From an uncultured Alphaproteobacteria bacterium (GTDB lineage: Bacteria > Pseudomonadota > Alphaproteobacteria > HIMB59), in NCBI GenBank assembly GCA_902575065.1, contig CACGPU010000003.1:1-64000 (forward strand): 64,000 nucleotides of DNA. Reading direction: 5' to 3'. The stretch's first letter is position 1, and each line of letters starts with the position of its first letter. The notes below the pieces were generated by a model. The model did no database searches. It was given only the letters and a program-made list of their open reading frames with translations, and had not been told where the DNA came from. Both the position numbers and the translations under genes were made by a program. Below, in pieces: positions 34,614 through 43,923 of the stretch.

Positions 34614-35516
34614 ATGAAGACATTCTTAACTTTATTTATATTTTTGCCAAGTTTAGTGCTTGCCTCAAGTTTTAGTGAAATTAAAAAAGCTTTAAAACAA
34701 GATGGTTTTGGAGAAATAATCCCTGAGGAACTTCATCCATTAATCTCCCCAAATGCAAAAAATCCTATATCAGTTAGCGGCAATTCAATTATTGGAGATA
34801 AATCTATAAAGTTTGAAGTTAATAATGGAGAGTGCGGAGAAGAACCTAAATCAAGTGACTGTGATACAGATAGAGAGAGGTCTGAAATATATTACAGCCA
34901 CGAAAAGTGGAAAAAAGAGAAGTGGTATAAGTTTAATATTTTTCTTCCAAAAGATTACAATTCTATTGCCCCTGCAAAAATGTCTTTAATCCAATGGAAA
35001 AGACATAACCCATCTAAAGTTTTAGTCATGTTTCAACACACTCATGCAGGATTAACTTTTAACAGGAATAAAGACTCTTTTGAGGACTCCCACATAATTT
35101 TAAAAAGCAATGATGTACTTTTAGGCCAATGGACAGAAATAATTTTTAACACAAATTGGCATCCAGATGAGGACAAAGGTTTCATGAAGGTATGGATTGA
35201 TGGGATTTTAAAAATAGATTTTAAAGGAACTAGCAATACATCTAAGGGTGAGGAACTAAATCTTAGATATGGACTGTACGCCTCTGCCATATCACGTTAT
35301 AAAAAAGCATTTAATACTGAGATAATTCCACAGCGTATCGTTTATTTTGATGGTGTAAATGCAGAGTCAAAATGTGAAAAGTTACTAGATAAAGCTAAAT
35401 GTAATAATTTAACTTCTCAAACAATCGAAAAATACGAATTATTTATGTATGATAAAAATGATATAAAATTTCACAATCATTCTGTTGTTAAATTACCTAT
35501 AAACTTTTTGAAATAA
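34614..35516 (+). CDS. secreted polysaccharide lyase-like protein, second paralogue
   Basis: 300 aa. Signal peptide MKTFLTLFIFLPSLVLAS resembles that of the upstream paralogue. Jelly-roll lyase family pattern: FEVNNGECGEEP, DRERSEIYYSHEKW, KWYKFNIFLPKDYNS, LIQWKR, GQWTEIIFNTNWHPDEDKG, KVWIDGILKIDF, LRYGLYASAIS, IVYFDGVN. A C-terminal Cys pair (KCEKLLDKAKCN) may form a disulfide. Lies just beyond core copy 3, so it is probably cargo of a third cassette. It abuts the ion-channel gene (stop and ATG adjacent). Confidence 0.78.
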   Translation: MKTFLTLFIFLPSLVLASSFSEIKKALKQDGFGEIIPEELHPLISPNAKNPISVSGNSIIGDKSIKFEVNNGECGEEPKSSDCDTDRERSEIYYSHEKWKKEKWYKFNIFLPKDYNSIAPAKMSLIQWKRHNPSKVLVMFQHTHAGLTFNRNKDSFEDSHIILKSNDVLLGQWTEIIFNTNWHPDEDKGFMKVWIDGILKIDFKGTSNTSKGEELNLRYGLYASAISRYKKAFNTEIIPQRIVYFDGVNAESKCEKLLDKAKCNNLTSQTIEKYELFMYDKNDIKFHNHSVVKLPINFLK

Positions 35517-36299
35517 ATGAAACAAACCTTTTTTAAAATACGAGAAAGCAAGTTATTTCAATACTCAGTTTTATTTATCATTATATTTAATGCATTTACT
35601 ATCGGTTTAAATACTTACAATTTAGGAGAGTTCTCAAGAGAGCTCATTAAATATCTCGATTATTTGATAACTATTTTTTTTGTAATAGAAATTTCAATTC
35701 GTTTTATTGGTGAACCTAGAAAATCAAATTTTTTTAAAAGTGGTTGGAATATTTTTGACACTTTTATTGTTTTGGTATCATTGATACCAATACCTAACAA
35801 CTCCAGTTTTCTTCTGTTAAGATTATTGAGAGTGTTTAGAGTTTTAAGAGTTATATCTATTATTCCTGAGTTAAAATTAATCATTGAGTCATTGATTGGA
35901 TCGTTAAAAAGAGTGTTTTATGTAAGTTTGCTGCTTTTCATAATTCTCTATATTTATGCAACTATTGGAGCAATAGTCTTTTCAAATAGCATACCCGAGA
36001 GATGGTCTGATGTGGGCGTTTCAATGATTACTTTATTTCAAGTTTTAACATTATCATCTTGGGAGCAGGTAATGTTGCCACTTCAAGATATTTATTGGTG
36101 GGCATGGATTTATTTTTTTAGTTTTATAATTGTCTGTGCCATTACAATGTTAAATCTTCTAATAGCAATTTTGGTTGATGTAGTTGTAAATCAGAGCGAA
36201 AAAAAAGATGATTTGATAAAAACCAGAAATAATGCTGAAAAACTAAATGAACAATTTTCTGAGGAGATTAGTTTAGATAAACTAAAAAAAGATCAATAA
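35517..36299 (+). CDS. NaChBac-type voltage-gated ion channel with altered selectivity filter
   Basis: 260 aa, one six-helix domain plus cytoplasmic tail, as in homotetrameric BacNav channels. S4 has four regularly spaced arginines (R102, R105, R108, R111 in LRLLRVFRVLRVI). The pore loop reads LFQVLTLSSWEQVMLPL at about 174-190; NaChBac-family filters read TLESW, so the ring-forming Glu is Ser180 here and a Glu appears three residues later (E183). S6 is ITMLNLLIAILVDVV, and the tail is a charged coiled coil. Ion selectivity is therefore uncertain. The stop overlaps a small membrane-protein start. Confidence 0.9.
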   Translation: MKQTFFKIRESKLFQYSVLFIIIFNAFTIGLNTYNLGEFSRELIKYLDYLITIFFVIEISIRFIGEPRKSNFFKSGWNIFDTFIVLVSLIPIPNNSSFLLLRLLRVFRVLRVISIIPELKLIIESLIGSLKRVFYVSLLLFIILYIYATIGAIVFSNSIPERWSDVGVSMITLFQVLTLSSWEQVMLPLQDIYWWAWIYFFSFIIVCAITMLNLLIAILVDVVVNQSEKKDDLIKTRNNAEKLNEQFSEEISLDKLKKDQ

Positions 36300-36475
36300 T
36301 GTCAGCAGAAATAATAATGCCTATTATTTATTTTGTATGTCTACTGATTTTAGTAGGACCTCGTTTTTTGGATACAAACTCTACCTTTAAACAATTTTTG
36401 AGTAATTTAAGTATATGGGCATTAATAGTAATTGTAATTACTCTGTCATATCAGGCCTATAATTATTTTACTTAA
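36299..36475 (+). CDS. small two-helix membrane protein (58 aa)
   Basis: Starts MSAEIIMPIIYFVCLLILVG and ends QAYNYFT. Two hydrophobic helices (about 5-20 and 38-51) flank a short polar loop. ATG overlaps the channel stop (TAATG), suggesting co-translation with it. The helix-loop-helix resembles the membrane anchor of alphaproteobacterial aspartyl-protease-like (TIGR02281) proteins, but no protease domain follows; this resemblance is weak. Its 3' end overlaps the convergent MBL gene by 4 bases. Confidence 0.65.
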   Translation: MSAEIIMPIIYFVCLLILVGPRFLDTNSTFKQFLSNLSIWALIVIVITLSYQAYNYFT

Positions 36476-37509
36476 ATTTTTCTTGTTTGGCCGTGAGCCA
36501 TATAAGAAAACTCATCTTTGCTTATCTTGAACTGCTTAGTTAGTTCTTGGAGTAATTTTATAGGCTCATCCATCGGTTCATCTGTTAATTGAAATGTTCC
36601 CCAATGCATTGCTATAGATTTTTTAGATTTAACATCTTTGTGAATTTGAATTGCTTCTTCAACATTACAATGTGAGTCTTTCATAAACCACCTTGGGGCA
36701 TATGCTCCTATGGGTATTGTTGATAGGTCAAACGATCCAAACTTTTTTTGAATATCCTTAAAATCTTTTGAATATCCAGTATCGCCTACAAAAAAATACT
36801 TAAAATTATTTGCTTTTACAACCCAACCACACCAAAGTGTTTTATTAGTATCGTTAAATGTTCTTTTACTCCAATGTTGTACTGGGACAGAATAAATTTC
36901 CAAATTTTTGAATTGAGTCATTTGCCACCATTCATGCTCCAAAACATTTCTTGCACCTAATTTTGATAAAATATTTCTTAATTTTAGTGGTACAAAAAAT
37001 GTAGGTTGATTTATATTTTGTTTTTTTAATAAAAGCTGGATAGTCTTTGAGTCTAGATGGTCATAGTGGTTATGAGAAATTAAAACAAAATCAATAAAAG
37101 GCAATTCATCTATTTTTAATCCAGGAGGTGTTGTTCTTGAAGGCCCCATGAAACTTAGAGGAGAAGCTCTTTTAGTGAAATGGGGGTCAGTTAATATATT
37201 TATACCATCAATCTGTAGTAAGAAAGTTGAATGACCAATCCAAGTAATTGTATTTTCAGATTTATTAGATTTTAAGTATTCAGGGTCATTTTCAACCATA
37301 GAAAATGTAATTGGTTCCGGCTTACTTGACTCCCTCCTCCATTTCCAAAAATCTTTGAAACTACTTTTATGTGAAACGTAGTTATTGACAAAGACTCCAT
37401 CCACTAGATTGAAAGGTTTAAAGAGAGTGTTTGCCATAATTTTTGTCTTTAGAATTACAAAGGATAATGAGAAAAGTATAACCTTTTTTATAAAATCTCT
37501 TCTGTGCAT
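36472..37509 (-). CDS. metallo-beta-lactamase-fold hydrolase (NAPE-PLD/RomA-like)
   Basis: 345 aa. N-terminal hydrophobic segment (about 10-25) may be a signal or anchor. The MBL core has TWIGHSTFLLQIDGINILTD, the metal motif SHNHYDHLD, GDTGYSKDF and IPIGAYAPRW, and a late His in AMHWGTFQLTDEP. This set matches the NAPE-hydrolysing phospholipase D-like/RomA group, which acts on lipid or phosphodiester substrates; the real substrate is not known. Confidence 0.87.
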   Translation of the reverse strand: MHRRDFIKKVILFSLSFVILKTKIMANTLFKPFNLVDGVFVNNYVSHKSSFKDFWKWRRESSKPEPITFSMVENDPEYLKSNKSENTITWIGHSTFLLQIDGINILTDPHFTKRASPLSFMGPSRTTPPGLKIDELPFIDFVLISHNHYDHLDSKTIQLLLKKQNINQPTFFVPLKLRNILSKLGARNVLEHEWWQMTQFKNLEIYSVPVQHWSKRTFNDTNKTLWCGWVVKANNFKYFFVGDTGYSKDFKDIQKKFGSFDLSTIPIGAYAPRWFMKDSHCNVEEAIQIHKDVKSKKSIAMHWGTFQLTDEPMDEPIKLLQELTKQFKISKDEFSYMAHGQTRKI

Positions 37510-37529
37510 CTAAATTAAGTTAATAAAAA

Positions 37530-38255
37530 CTAATTATTAATTATTTTAACGAAGTTTTTATACATTTGGTTGCACTGCATCACCATAGTATCAATTTCTT
37601 TAGCTACCATATCTTTCATTTGAGGTAAGGCATCAGCTCCGAGTGATTTTTCGAGAGCATTTTTATATTCAGGAACTTGAGCCCAATCATCAACAGTAGT
37701 TTTTCGAATTTCTAAATGAAATTGAATTCCATAGGCGTACTTATCATAACCAAATATTTGATATTTTGTTGAGGGTGAGGTGCCTATAACACTAACTTTA
37801 GTGTTAGTCTCCAAACCAACTACTTCATAAGAATGCCATTGCAAAGCTTTTATTTTATTTGGAAGAAAATCAAAAATATGATCTTCTTTGGCACTTGCTT
37901 CAATGTTAATATCCAATACACCAATCTCAGGCGGTTTAGACTCAACTACCTTTCCCCCCAATACCTCACCTAACAGTTGACATCCCAAGCAAAAACCTAA
38001 AAAAGGTTTTTTAAGGTTTAAAACATATTCACCTATTGCTTTTTTTTCAGCTACTAACCATGGATATTGATCTTCCATAAATGTATCCATTGGGCCACCC
38101 ATACAAAGCATAGCATCAAATTCATTTAAATTATTTGGAATACTATCGCCCTCATCCAATTGGATAGTTGTAATACTATGACCATCTTCTATAAGAAAAT
38201 CTTTAAACGTCCCCGGATCCTCAATTGAAATATGTTGCAGAGATATAAATTTCAT
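37530..38255 (-). CDS. class I glutamine amidotransferase-like protein
   Basis: 241 aa with the class I GATase triad: nucleophile Cys in GFCLGCQLLGEVLGG, and His/Glu in YGIQFHLEI; also MCMGGPMDTF and LQWHSYEV. It is a stand-alone domain, as in GMP-synthase-like or gamma-glutamyl hydrolase (PuuD-like) enzymes; the partner or substrate is unknown. Located 20 bp upstream of the MBL gene on the same strand. Confidence 0.85.
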   Translation of the reverse strand: MKFISLQHISIEDPGTFKDFLIEDGHSITTIQLDEGDSIPNNLNEFDAMLCMGGPMDTFMEDQYPWLVAEKKAIGEYVLNLKKPFLGFCLGCQLLGEVLGGKVVESKPPEIGVLDINIEASAKEDHIFDFLPNKIKALQWHSYEVVGLETNTKVSVIGTSPSTKYQIFGYDKYAYGIQFHLEIRKTTVDDWAQVPEYKNALEKSLGADALPQMKDMVAKEIDTMVMQCNQMYKNFVKIINN

Positions 38256-38308
38256 TAAGTTAAATTAATTTGAACTAACTAAAGGGTACGCCTTGTAAAG
38301 CGCTAAAT

Positions 38309-38473
38309 TTAATCGTCGTCGTCGCCGGTTACTGTATCTTTAACTTTGTTGTAACCTTTAGATACGGCACCCGCTACAGTATCGTAAGCGTCATTAGCTT
38401 TTTCGCTCACAGTTGCGCAACTAGTGATTAAAAAAAATGAGGAAAGTATAATTAATATTAGTTTTTTTGACAT
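38309..38473 (-). CDS. small lipoprotein (54 aa)
   Basis: Begins MSKKLILIILSSFFLITSCA: a lipoprotein signal peptide with lipobox LITSC, so the mature protein is only about 36 residues. It continues TVSEKANDAYDTVAGAVSKG and ends TVTGDDDD. The A/K/D-rich amphipathic stretch recalls entericidin-like or other stress lipoproteins, without a firm match. Confidence 0.7.
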   Translation of the reverse strand: MSKKLILIILSSFFLITSCATVSEKANDAYDTVAGAVSKGYNKVKDTVTGDDDD

Positions 38474-38562
38474 TATTGGATTATCAGATATCTAACAAAA
38501 ATGTCAATTTATTTAAATTATAATCTAAAATATATTTCATAAATGATAATAAAATTTTTATA

Positions 38563-39402
38563 ATGATAGAAATTTCTTTAAATGAAGGTCAAAAAAAAGA
38601 TTTTAAAAAAAATGGTTTTTTGATTATTGAGAGTTTTCTCGATACCACTCATTTTGAACGATTGCATGAGACTTTTCAGAGTTTATTTAATGGAAACTTT
38701 GAAACAGGTATTGAGCCTGACGAGTGGAATTGGAAGTTTGAAAGTGGACCGAAAGATGTTACTAGACAGATTTGTAACGCTTGGAAATCAGATAATTCTA
38801 TAAAGGAAATAGTTTGCAATGAATTTTTAGGAAAAGCTTGTGCTGAACTAATGAGTTGGAGTGGATCAAGACTTTTACAAGACAATATTTTATGGAAACC
38901 ACCTGGAGGTAAAACTCTAGCTTACCACCAAGATGCTGCATATGATGATTGGATTGTACCACAAACTATGATGACATGTTGGATGCCCATCGATAATGTC
39001 GATAAAGAAAAAGGGACACTAGAATATGTAAAAGGATCACACCTTTGGGGATTAAGTCCTCCTAAAGGACAGTTTCATTCTCCTAGAGATTATAAAAAAG
39101 AGTTAAATGAATATGCTTCAAAATTAAATAAAGAAATTCAAATTCAATATGTTGAAGTTCCAGCAGGTGGAGTAGCATTTCATCATGGATACACTTGGCA
39201 TGGGTCAGGTATTAATAATACAAACAGTAATAGAAGGGCAATAGTTGCTCATTGCGTTCCCTCTGACTCAAAATTTCATCCCACAAACACAGGAGGTACT
39301 GCGAGAATTTATAAAAAATATAAAAAATTAGAAACAGATGAGTTAGATGAAAGTTTTTTTCCAATTATTTGGACAAAGGAAGGATATAGAACAAATGTTT
39401 GA
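38563..39402 (+). CDS. phytanoyl-CoA dioxygenase (PhyH) family protein
   Basis: Fe(II)/2-oxoglutarate dioxygenase, 279 aa. N-terminal FKKNGFLIIESFLDTTHF, iron ligands in YHQDAAYDDW (HxD) and the distal His in HHGYTWHGSGINNT, and an Arg in SNRRAIVAH for 2-oxoglutarate. Bacterial PhyH proteins hydroxylate diverse small molecules; the substrate cannot be told. It overlaps the DUF1192 gene by 8 bases. Confidence 0.9.
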   Translation: MIEISLNEGQKKDFKKNGFLIIESFLDTTHFERLHETFQSLFNGNFETGIEPDEWNWKFESGPKDVTRQICNAWKSDNSIKEIVCNEFLGKACAELMSWSGSRLLQDNILWKPPGGKTLAYHQDAAYDDWIVPQTMMTCWMPIDNVDKEKGTLEYVKGSHLWGLSPPKGQFHSPRDYKKELNEYASKLNKEIQIQYVEVPAGGVAFHHGYTWHGSGINNTNSNRRAIVAHCVPSDSKFHPTNTGGTARIYKKYKKLETDELDESFFPIIWTKEGYRTNV

Positions 39403-39571
39403 TGAAGAAGAGCCAAAAAAAACAAAAACAATTGATTTAGATGATTTGAGTGTTGAAGAAATTGAGGAGATGATTGGCAATCATAAATTAGAAATCAAAA
39501 ACTTAGAAATTTTATTGAAAAAGAAAAAAGACAAACTTAAATTAGCCGATCAATTTTTTAAAAAGAATTAA
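39395..39571 (+). CDS. DUF1192 family protein
   Basis: 58 aa: MFDEEEPKKTKTIDLDDLSV, then EEIEEMIGNHKLEIKNLEIL and a lysine-rich end. The short acidic start plus LSVEEIEE...I..LK.EI..LE coiled coil is the DUF1192 pattern of alphaproteobacteria. Start chosen at ATG 39395, overlapping the PhyH stop; an upstream in-frame ATG at 39347 would only add residues from inside PhyH. Confidence 0.82.
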   Translation: MFDEEEPKKTKTIDLDDLSVEEIEEMIGNHKLEIKNLEILLKKKKDKLKLADQFFKKN

Positions 39572-39858
39572 TATCCCTCTATTAATATGAGGTCACTTTT
39601 TGTGCTATTTTGCCTAATTTTCATAGCCTCTGAGTATTCAACAGACTCATAACATTTTTTAGCACTTTCAAAACTTTCAAACTCTACTACAGTAGTTCTG
39701 TCTACAGGCCATTCCCCTTCAAAAACTTCAGTTTTTCCACCTCTAATTATGTATTTACCCCCATATTTTTTCATCACTTCAGTTGATAAAGGAGGATATT
39801 TTTGAAATAGTTCATTATTGTGAATTGAAACTCTCACAATGATGTATCCTTTTTTCAT
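39568..39858 (-). CDS. DUF1330 family protein
   Basis: 96 aa, dimeric alpha/beta-barrel type: KGYIIVRVSIHNNELFQKYP, GGKYIIRGGKTEVFEGEW, VVEFESFESAKKCYES. Start taken at ATG 39858; a TTG at 39864 is also in frame. No catalytic function is established for this family. It is convergent with the DUF1192 gene (4-base overlap). Confidence 0.87.
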   Translation of the reverse strand: MKKGYIIVRVSIHNNELFQKYPPLSTEVMKKYGGKYIIRGGKTEVFEGEWPVDRTTVVEFESFESAKKCYESVEYSEAMKIRQNSTKSDLILIEGY

Positions 39859-39890
39859 AACCAAGGATAAATTAATACTTTTAAACAGAG

Positions 39891-40076
39891 TTATCCACAG
39901 TTATTCATTATGCATGTAGTTTATTGGTTGAATGATGATAATACATTTCAAATTAATTAAAAAAAAAACCATGTTTTTCAAGTTTTTTTTTGTAGTTTGT
40001 TCTTTTGTTTTAAATCCAATCAAATTGTTTGTACAACTTTTTTGAAAATACATTAATCTTTCAAAAGTTATGCACA
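39891..40076. other. candidate replication-origin-like region with two DnaA boxes
   Basis: A perfect DnaA box TTATCCACA at 39891-39899 and a second, TTATGCACA, at 40068-40076 border about 170 bp of very AT-rich DNA with A10 and T-rich tracts. It lies between the rpmH-rnpA-yidD-yidC cluster (minus, to the left) and the atp operon (plus, to the right), two clusters often near oriC. Two boxes are few for an origin, and no skew was computed. Confidence 0.3.
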
Positions 40077-40510
40077 GCTATCTGGCTAGTATTAAATTGA
40101 TCATTTATTTCCTGATTTTTCAGGCTTTTTTTGTAATAAAAACATCATATTCAGATCATCTCACAGCAAAAATCACAGGTTTTGTTGATGCTTCAAGTCC
40201 AATTCACATTCTGGGGTATGATAGGAAATATTATTTCGAGGAAAATTCTGCACCTCTTTTTATTGTTGTAGAGCAGGATATAAACAAATTTAATAATGTT
40301 AATTTAAAAGCTTTCCCACATATTAATATAGGCCTGTTTGCCTTTCAAGATACTGATGGAAATGGAGAATTTTCAACAGATTTTAAAGGTCAACCTTTAG
40401 AACCATTCGGGTTTTCATTAAACCCTGATTTAAATTTTGAAGATGTTGTTTTTGAAAACATAGTTTTTGATATGACTAAATTTCAACAATTGGAAATTCG
40501 ACTTAAGTAA
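40070..40510 (+). CDS. DUF2141 family secreted protein
   Basis: 146 aa. Hydrophobic N-terminus (about 8-28) acts as signal peptide; the mature domain has the DUF2141 pattern [20 protein letters not shown] followed by [13 protein letters not shown] and VFENIVFDM. The DTDGNGEF loop looks calcium-binding. The family is periplasmic and of unknown role. The ATG overlaps a DnaA-box-like TTATGCACA. The 3' end overlaps cysNC by 8 bases. Confidence 0.72.
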   Translation: MHSYLASIKLIIYFLIFQAFFVIKTSYSDHLTAKITGFVDASSPIHILGYDRKYYFEENSAPLFIVVEQDINKFNNVNLKAFPHINIGLFAFQDTDGNGEFSTDFKGQPLEPFGFSLNPDLNFEDVVFENIVFDMTKFQQLEIRLK

Positions 40511-42368
40511 TAATATTCAATATTTTTTTTACAGCCTTACTTAAAGAAACTTTAGAGGTATCAATTTCTAGTTCAGGATTTGTAGGTTTTTCATAAATAC
40601 TGTCTATACCTGTGAAATTTGGTATCTTACCCTGTCTTGCTTTTTTATACAAACCTTTTGGATCTCTTTTTTCAGCTACTTTTAAAGGAGTTGAAATATA
40701 AATTTCTTTAAAATCATTCTTTTCAAAAAGTGATCGAGCCATTTCTCTCTCTAATCTAAACGGTGATATAAAAGCAGTGATCACAATTAGTCCAGCGTCA
40801 CACATAAGTTTTGCCACCTCTGCAACTCGCCTTATATTTTCAACTCTATCTTTATCTGTAAAGCCTAAATCTTTATTTAATCCGTGTCGGATATTGTCTC
40901 CATCAAGAATGTATGTTTTTTTACCTTGAGAATATAATATTTTTTCTACTTCATTTGCTATAGTGGATTTTCCTGATCCTGAGAGGCCAGTCATCCACAG
41001 CACTTGACCTTTGTGACCATAAATCTTCTCTCTTAAATTCTTATTGATGGTTAAGTTTTGAAGTTGAATATTTTGTGATCTTCGAAGAGAAAAGTTTATC
41101 ATTCCCATTCCCATAGTTTGATTATTAATTGGATCAATAATTATAAAAGATCCCAAAATTTTATTTTCTTTAAAAGTCGAAAAGGGAACAGTTTTATTAA
41201 ATGATATAGAAATTTCTGCAACATCATTGAGTTTAAGTTCATTTCCAGCAGTGAATTCTAGTGTATTTACATCATATATTTTTTTTATGTTCATAATTTT
41301 AATACTGGTTGAGATATTATGAATTTTCGCTAAATAAGTTCTTCCAGTAAAACCCTTATCCTCTGACATCCAAATAACATTAACGTTAAATTGGTCAGCC
41401 ATATCAACTGTAGAGTTTTTTGAGCATAGTATATCGCCCCTAGATGTATCTATCTCTTTGTCTATGGTAAGTGTGATACTTTGTTTTAAATTAGCTGTTT
41501 TAAGCGATCTTTCGCCTACAAAAATATCTTTCACTTTTACTTTTTGATTTGACGGAAGAGAAATTAACTCATCACCCTTTCTAATTTTTCCCTCAGCGAT
41601 GGTTCCTGAATATCCTCTGAAATTTAAATTAGGTCTATTGACACTTTGAACAGGAAGTACAAATCTGTCTGAGCTTTGTATTTTAGTTTTAGTAGTTTCT
41701 AAATAGTCAAATAGGGTTTTATCATTGTACCATTTCATGTATTTAGATTTTTTGTGAATATTATCCCCCTTAAGTGCTGATATAGGAATACTTTGAATAT
41801 TTTTAAAATTTAATTTTTTTGAGAATAATTTGTATTCGGAGCTTATTTTTTCGTAAATATTTTTATCATAGTTAACTAAATCCATCTTATTAACTGCCAA
41901 GATAATATTTTTAATTCCAAGAAGAGATACAATGAAAGAATGTCTCTTAGTTTGTGTAAGTATGCCATTACGGGCATCAACAAGTAAGATAGCTAACTCA
42001 GCTGTTGAGGCCCCAGTCGCCATGTTTCTAGTATATTGCTCGTGACCTGGTGTATCTGCTACAATAAACTTTCTTTTGCTACTTGAAAAAAATCGATATG
42101 CAACATCTATAGTAATACCTTGTTCTCTCTCAGCTGATAAACCATCGACCAGTAATGCAAAATCTATATTCTCACCTTGTGTTCCATATTTTTTTGAATC
42201 ATTTTTTAAGGAAGCAACTTGATCATCAAATATCATTTGAGATTCATAAAGCATCCTCCCAATTAAAGTACTTTTACCATCATCAACAGATCCACAAGTG
42301 ATAAACCTTAATAGATTAAGGGAGGCTTGACTTTTTAAGTATTTGCTAATTGTACCGGCTTTATACAT
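40503..42368 (-). CDS. cysNC: bifunctional sulfate adenylyltransferase subunit 1 / adenylylsulfate kinase
   Basis: 621 aa fusion. N-terminal CysN GTPase: [15 protein letters not shown] (G1), [17 protein letters not shown] (G3), NKMDLV (G4). From about residue 445 a CysC APS kinase: [34 protein letters not shown]. With CysD it makes APS and then PAPS. It directly follows cysD with no gap. No APS/PAPS reductase is in the window, so PAPS may serve sulfation, assimilation or both. Confidence 0.96.
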   Translation of the reverse strand: MYKAGTISKYLKSQASLNLLRFITCGSVDDGKSTLIGRMLYESQMIFDDQVASLKNDSKKYGTQGENIDFALLVDGLSAEREQGITIDVAYRFFSSSKRKFIVADTPGHEQYTRNMATGASTAELAILLVDARNGILTQTKRHSFIVSLLGIKNIILAVNKMDLVNYDKNIYEKISSEYKLFSKKLNFKNIQSIPISALKGDNIHKKSKYMKWYNDKTLFDYLETTKTKIQSSDRFVLPVQSVNRPNLNFRGYSGTIAEGKIRKGDELISLPSNQKVKVKDIFVGERSLKTANLKQSITLTIDKEIDTSRGDILCSKNSTVDMADQFNVNVIWMSEDKGFTGRTYLAKIHNISTSIKIMNIKKIYDVNTLEFTAGNELKLNDVAEISISFNKTVPFSTFKENKILGSFIIIDPINNQTMGMGMINFSLRRSQNIQLQNLTINKNLREKIYGHKGQVLWMTGLSGSGKSTIANEVEKILYSQGKKTYILDGDNIRHGLNKDLGFTDKDRVENIRRVAEVAKLMCDAGLIVITAFISPFRLEREMARSLFEKNDFKEIYISTPLKVAEKRDPKGLYKKARQGKIPNFTGIDSIYEKPTNPELEIDTSKVSLSKAVKKILNIIT

Positions 42369-43841
42369 TTAAAAATAACCATCAATTTTTTTGATTTCCA
42401 TAGAGCTACTTGAGTCTGTATCGATAGCTCTTCCTTGTCTTTCGGATGTTTTGGATTGAAGAAGTTCAAGAACAATGTCTTCAAGTGAATTTGCATTTGA
42501 TTCAATAGCACCAGTTAAGGGATAACAACCTAGTGTTCTGAACCTAATTCTTTTTAATTCAATTTTTTCGTTAGATTGAATATTAAATCGATCATCATCG
42601 ACCATAATAATCATTCCATCTCTCACGACTACAGGTCTAACTTTTGCAAAATATAAGGGAACAATTGGTATTTGTTCTTGGTAGATATATTGCCAAATAT
42701 CTAATTCTGTCCAATTAGATAAGGGAAAAACCCTTGTGCTTTCACCCTTATTGACTTTAGAGTTATATAAAGACCAAAGCTCTGGACGCTGATTTTTTGG
42801 ATCCCATTGATGAGAGGGGTTTCGGAATGAAATAACCCTTTCTTTAGCTCTTGATTTCTCTTCATCTCTTCTTGCTCCACCAAAAGCAGCATCGTATTTA
42901 TACTTGTCCAAGGCTTGTTTTAGACTCTGAGTTTTCATTATATCAGTGTGGAGAGCAGAGCCATGATCAAAGGGATTAATATTTGATTTAATACCATCAG
43001 GATTAATATGTGTTATTAGCTTCACACCACTATTTTTTTCTACCCAATTTCTAAATAAATACATTTCTCGGAACTTCCATCGAGTATCAACATGTAGTAG
43101 TGGGAATGGGGGAAGACTAGGGTAAAAAGCTTTTTGAGCAAGCCTCAACATCACTGAACTATCTTTTCCTATTGAGTAAAGCATGACAGGATTTTTTGTT
43201 TCACTAACTACTTCTCTGATAATATGAATACTTTCCGCTTCTAGATCTGACAGATAACTGTTTGGAGGTAAATTAAATTTATTATGTAGTTTTGTATCAT
43301 AAATTTTGAGATCATTTATATAAAATAAATACTCAGGAAAATGAATTGAAAGTTTGAATTTATTGTTAATTTGATTTTCATCAATTTTTTGATCAAGAAA
43401 AATTTCAAGAAGATAAGAGTCTGGAAAAATAATAATATTTTTTTTTCTTAATTTTGAGAAATATTTTAAACTCTCAGATATATCTTTTATTTTATTTGAC
43501 TTAACTTTGACCCATAGTCTTCCTTTACGTCTATCATTTGCAAATAAAAATTTATTATTATTTATCTCAACGTATTGGATAAACAAAATAAGTGATCTTT
43601 GTTTTTCAAATTTTTTTATGGAATCTTCATAAATTAATTTGTTTATATGGCCTGCATGTATGTTTAAAAAGCTTTCTATATTTAAATTCTCTGGAAAAAT
43701 TGATATTTTTTCCAACCACCTTTCATAAGATCTTTTTGTTTTAAATAAATTTTTACTAAAAAGGAATTTATAATGACTATCGCTATCCCAAGCTGGAAAT
43801 TTTATTGATGGGTTAATTTTAAAAAATAAAGTATGATTCAT
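42369..43841 (-). CDS. cysD: sulfate adenylyltransferase subunit 2 with N-terminal extension
   Basis: 490 aa, whereas CysD is usually about 300. The CysD domain starts near residue 195 ([18 protein letters not shown]) and carries the ATP pyrophosphatase loop [36 protein letters not shown] and the C-terminal [12 protein letters not shown]...S.RQGR. Residues 1-190 form an extra domain rich in Ile/Lys/Phe ([40 protein letters not shown]) that I do not recognise. No canonical start lies at the CysD boundary, so the extension seems genuine. Operon with cysNC; divergent cysQ. Confidence 0.93.
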   Translation of the reverse strand: MNHTLFFKINPSIKFPAWDSDSHYKFLFSKNLFKTKRSYERWLEKISIFPENLNIESFLNIHAGHINKLIYEDSIKKFEKQRSLILFIQYVEINNNKFLFANDRRKGRLWVKVKSNKIKDISESLKYFSKLRKKNIIIFPDSYLLEIFLDQKIDENQINNKFKLSIHFPEYLFYINDLKIYDTKLHNKFNLPPNSYLSDLEAESIHIIREVVSETKNPVMLYSIGKDSSVMLRLAQKAFYPSLPPFPLLHVDTRWKFREMYLFRNWVEKNSGVKLITHINPDGIKSNINPFDHGSALHTDIMKTQSLKQALDKYKYDAAFGGARRDEEKSRAKERVISFRNPSHQWDPKNQRPELWSLYNSKVNKGESTRVFPLSNWTELDIWQYIYQEQIPIVPLYFAKVRPVVVRDGMIIMVDDDRFNIQSNEKIELKRIRFRTLGCYPLTGAIESNANSLEDIVLELLQSKTSERQGRAIDTDSSSSMEIKKIDGYF

Positions 43842-43923
43842 TACAATTGACCATTTGTCGTATTATTGGAAAAATACAAAAAATAATCTAAATGTATATG
43901 AAAAAAAGTAAAATTTTAAAAAA

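Noticed and set aside
37792-37812. Inverted repeat AACACTAA/TTAGTGTT
   Set aside because: Lies inside the amidotransferase coding region with no tail; explained by coding sequence.
41966-41976. CATTACGGGCA match inside cysNC, resembling the cassette 11-bp repeats
   Set aside because: Single unit in conserved coding sequence, not paired, no tRNA core near; chance match.
43254-43262. CTG near residue 193 as the true start of a normal-length CysD
   Set aside because: No Shine-Dalgarno seen there, and a 190-codon open frame precedes it; kept as an alternative in the CysD finding.
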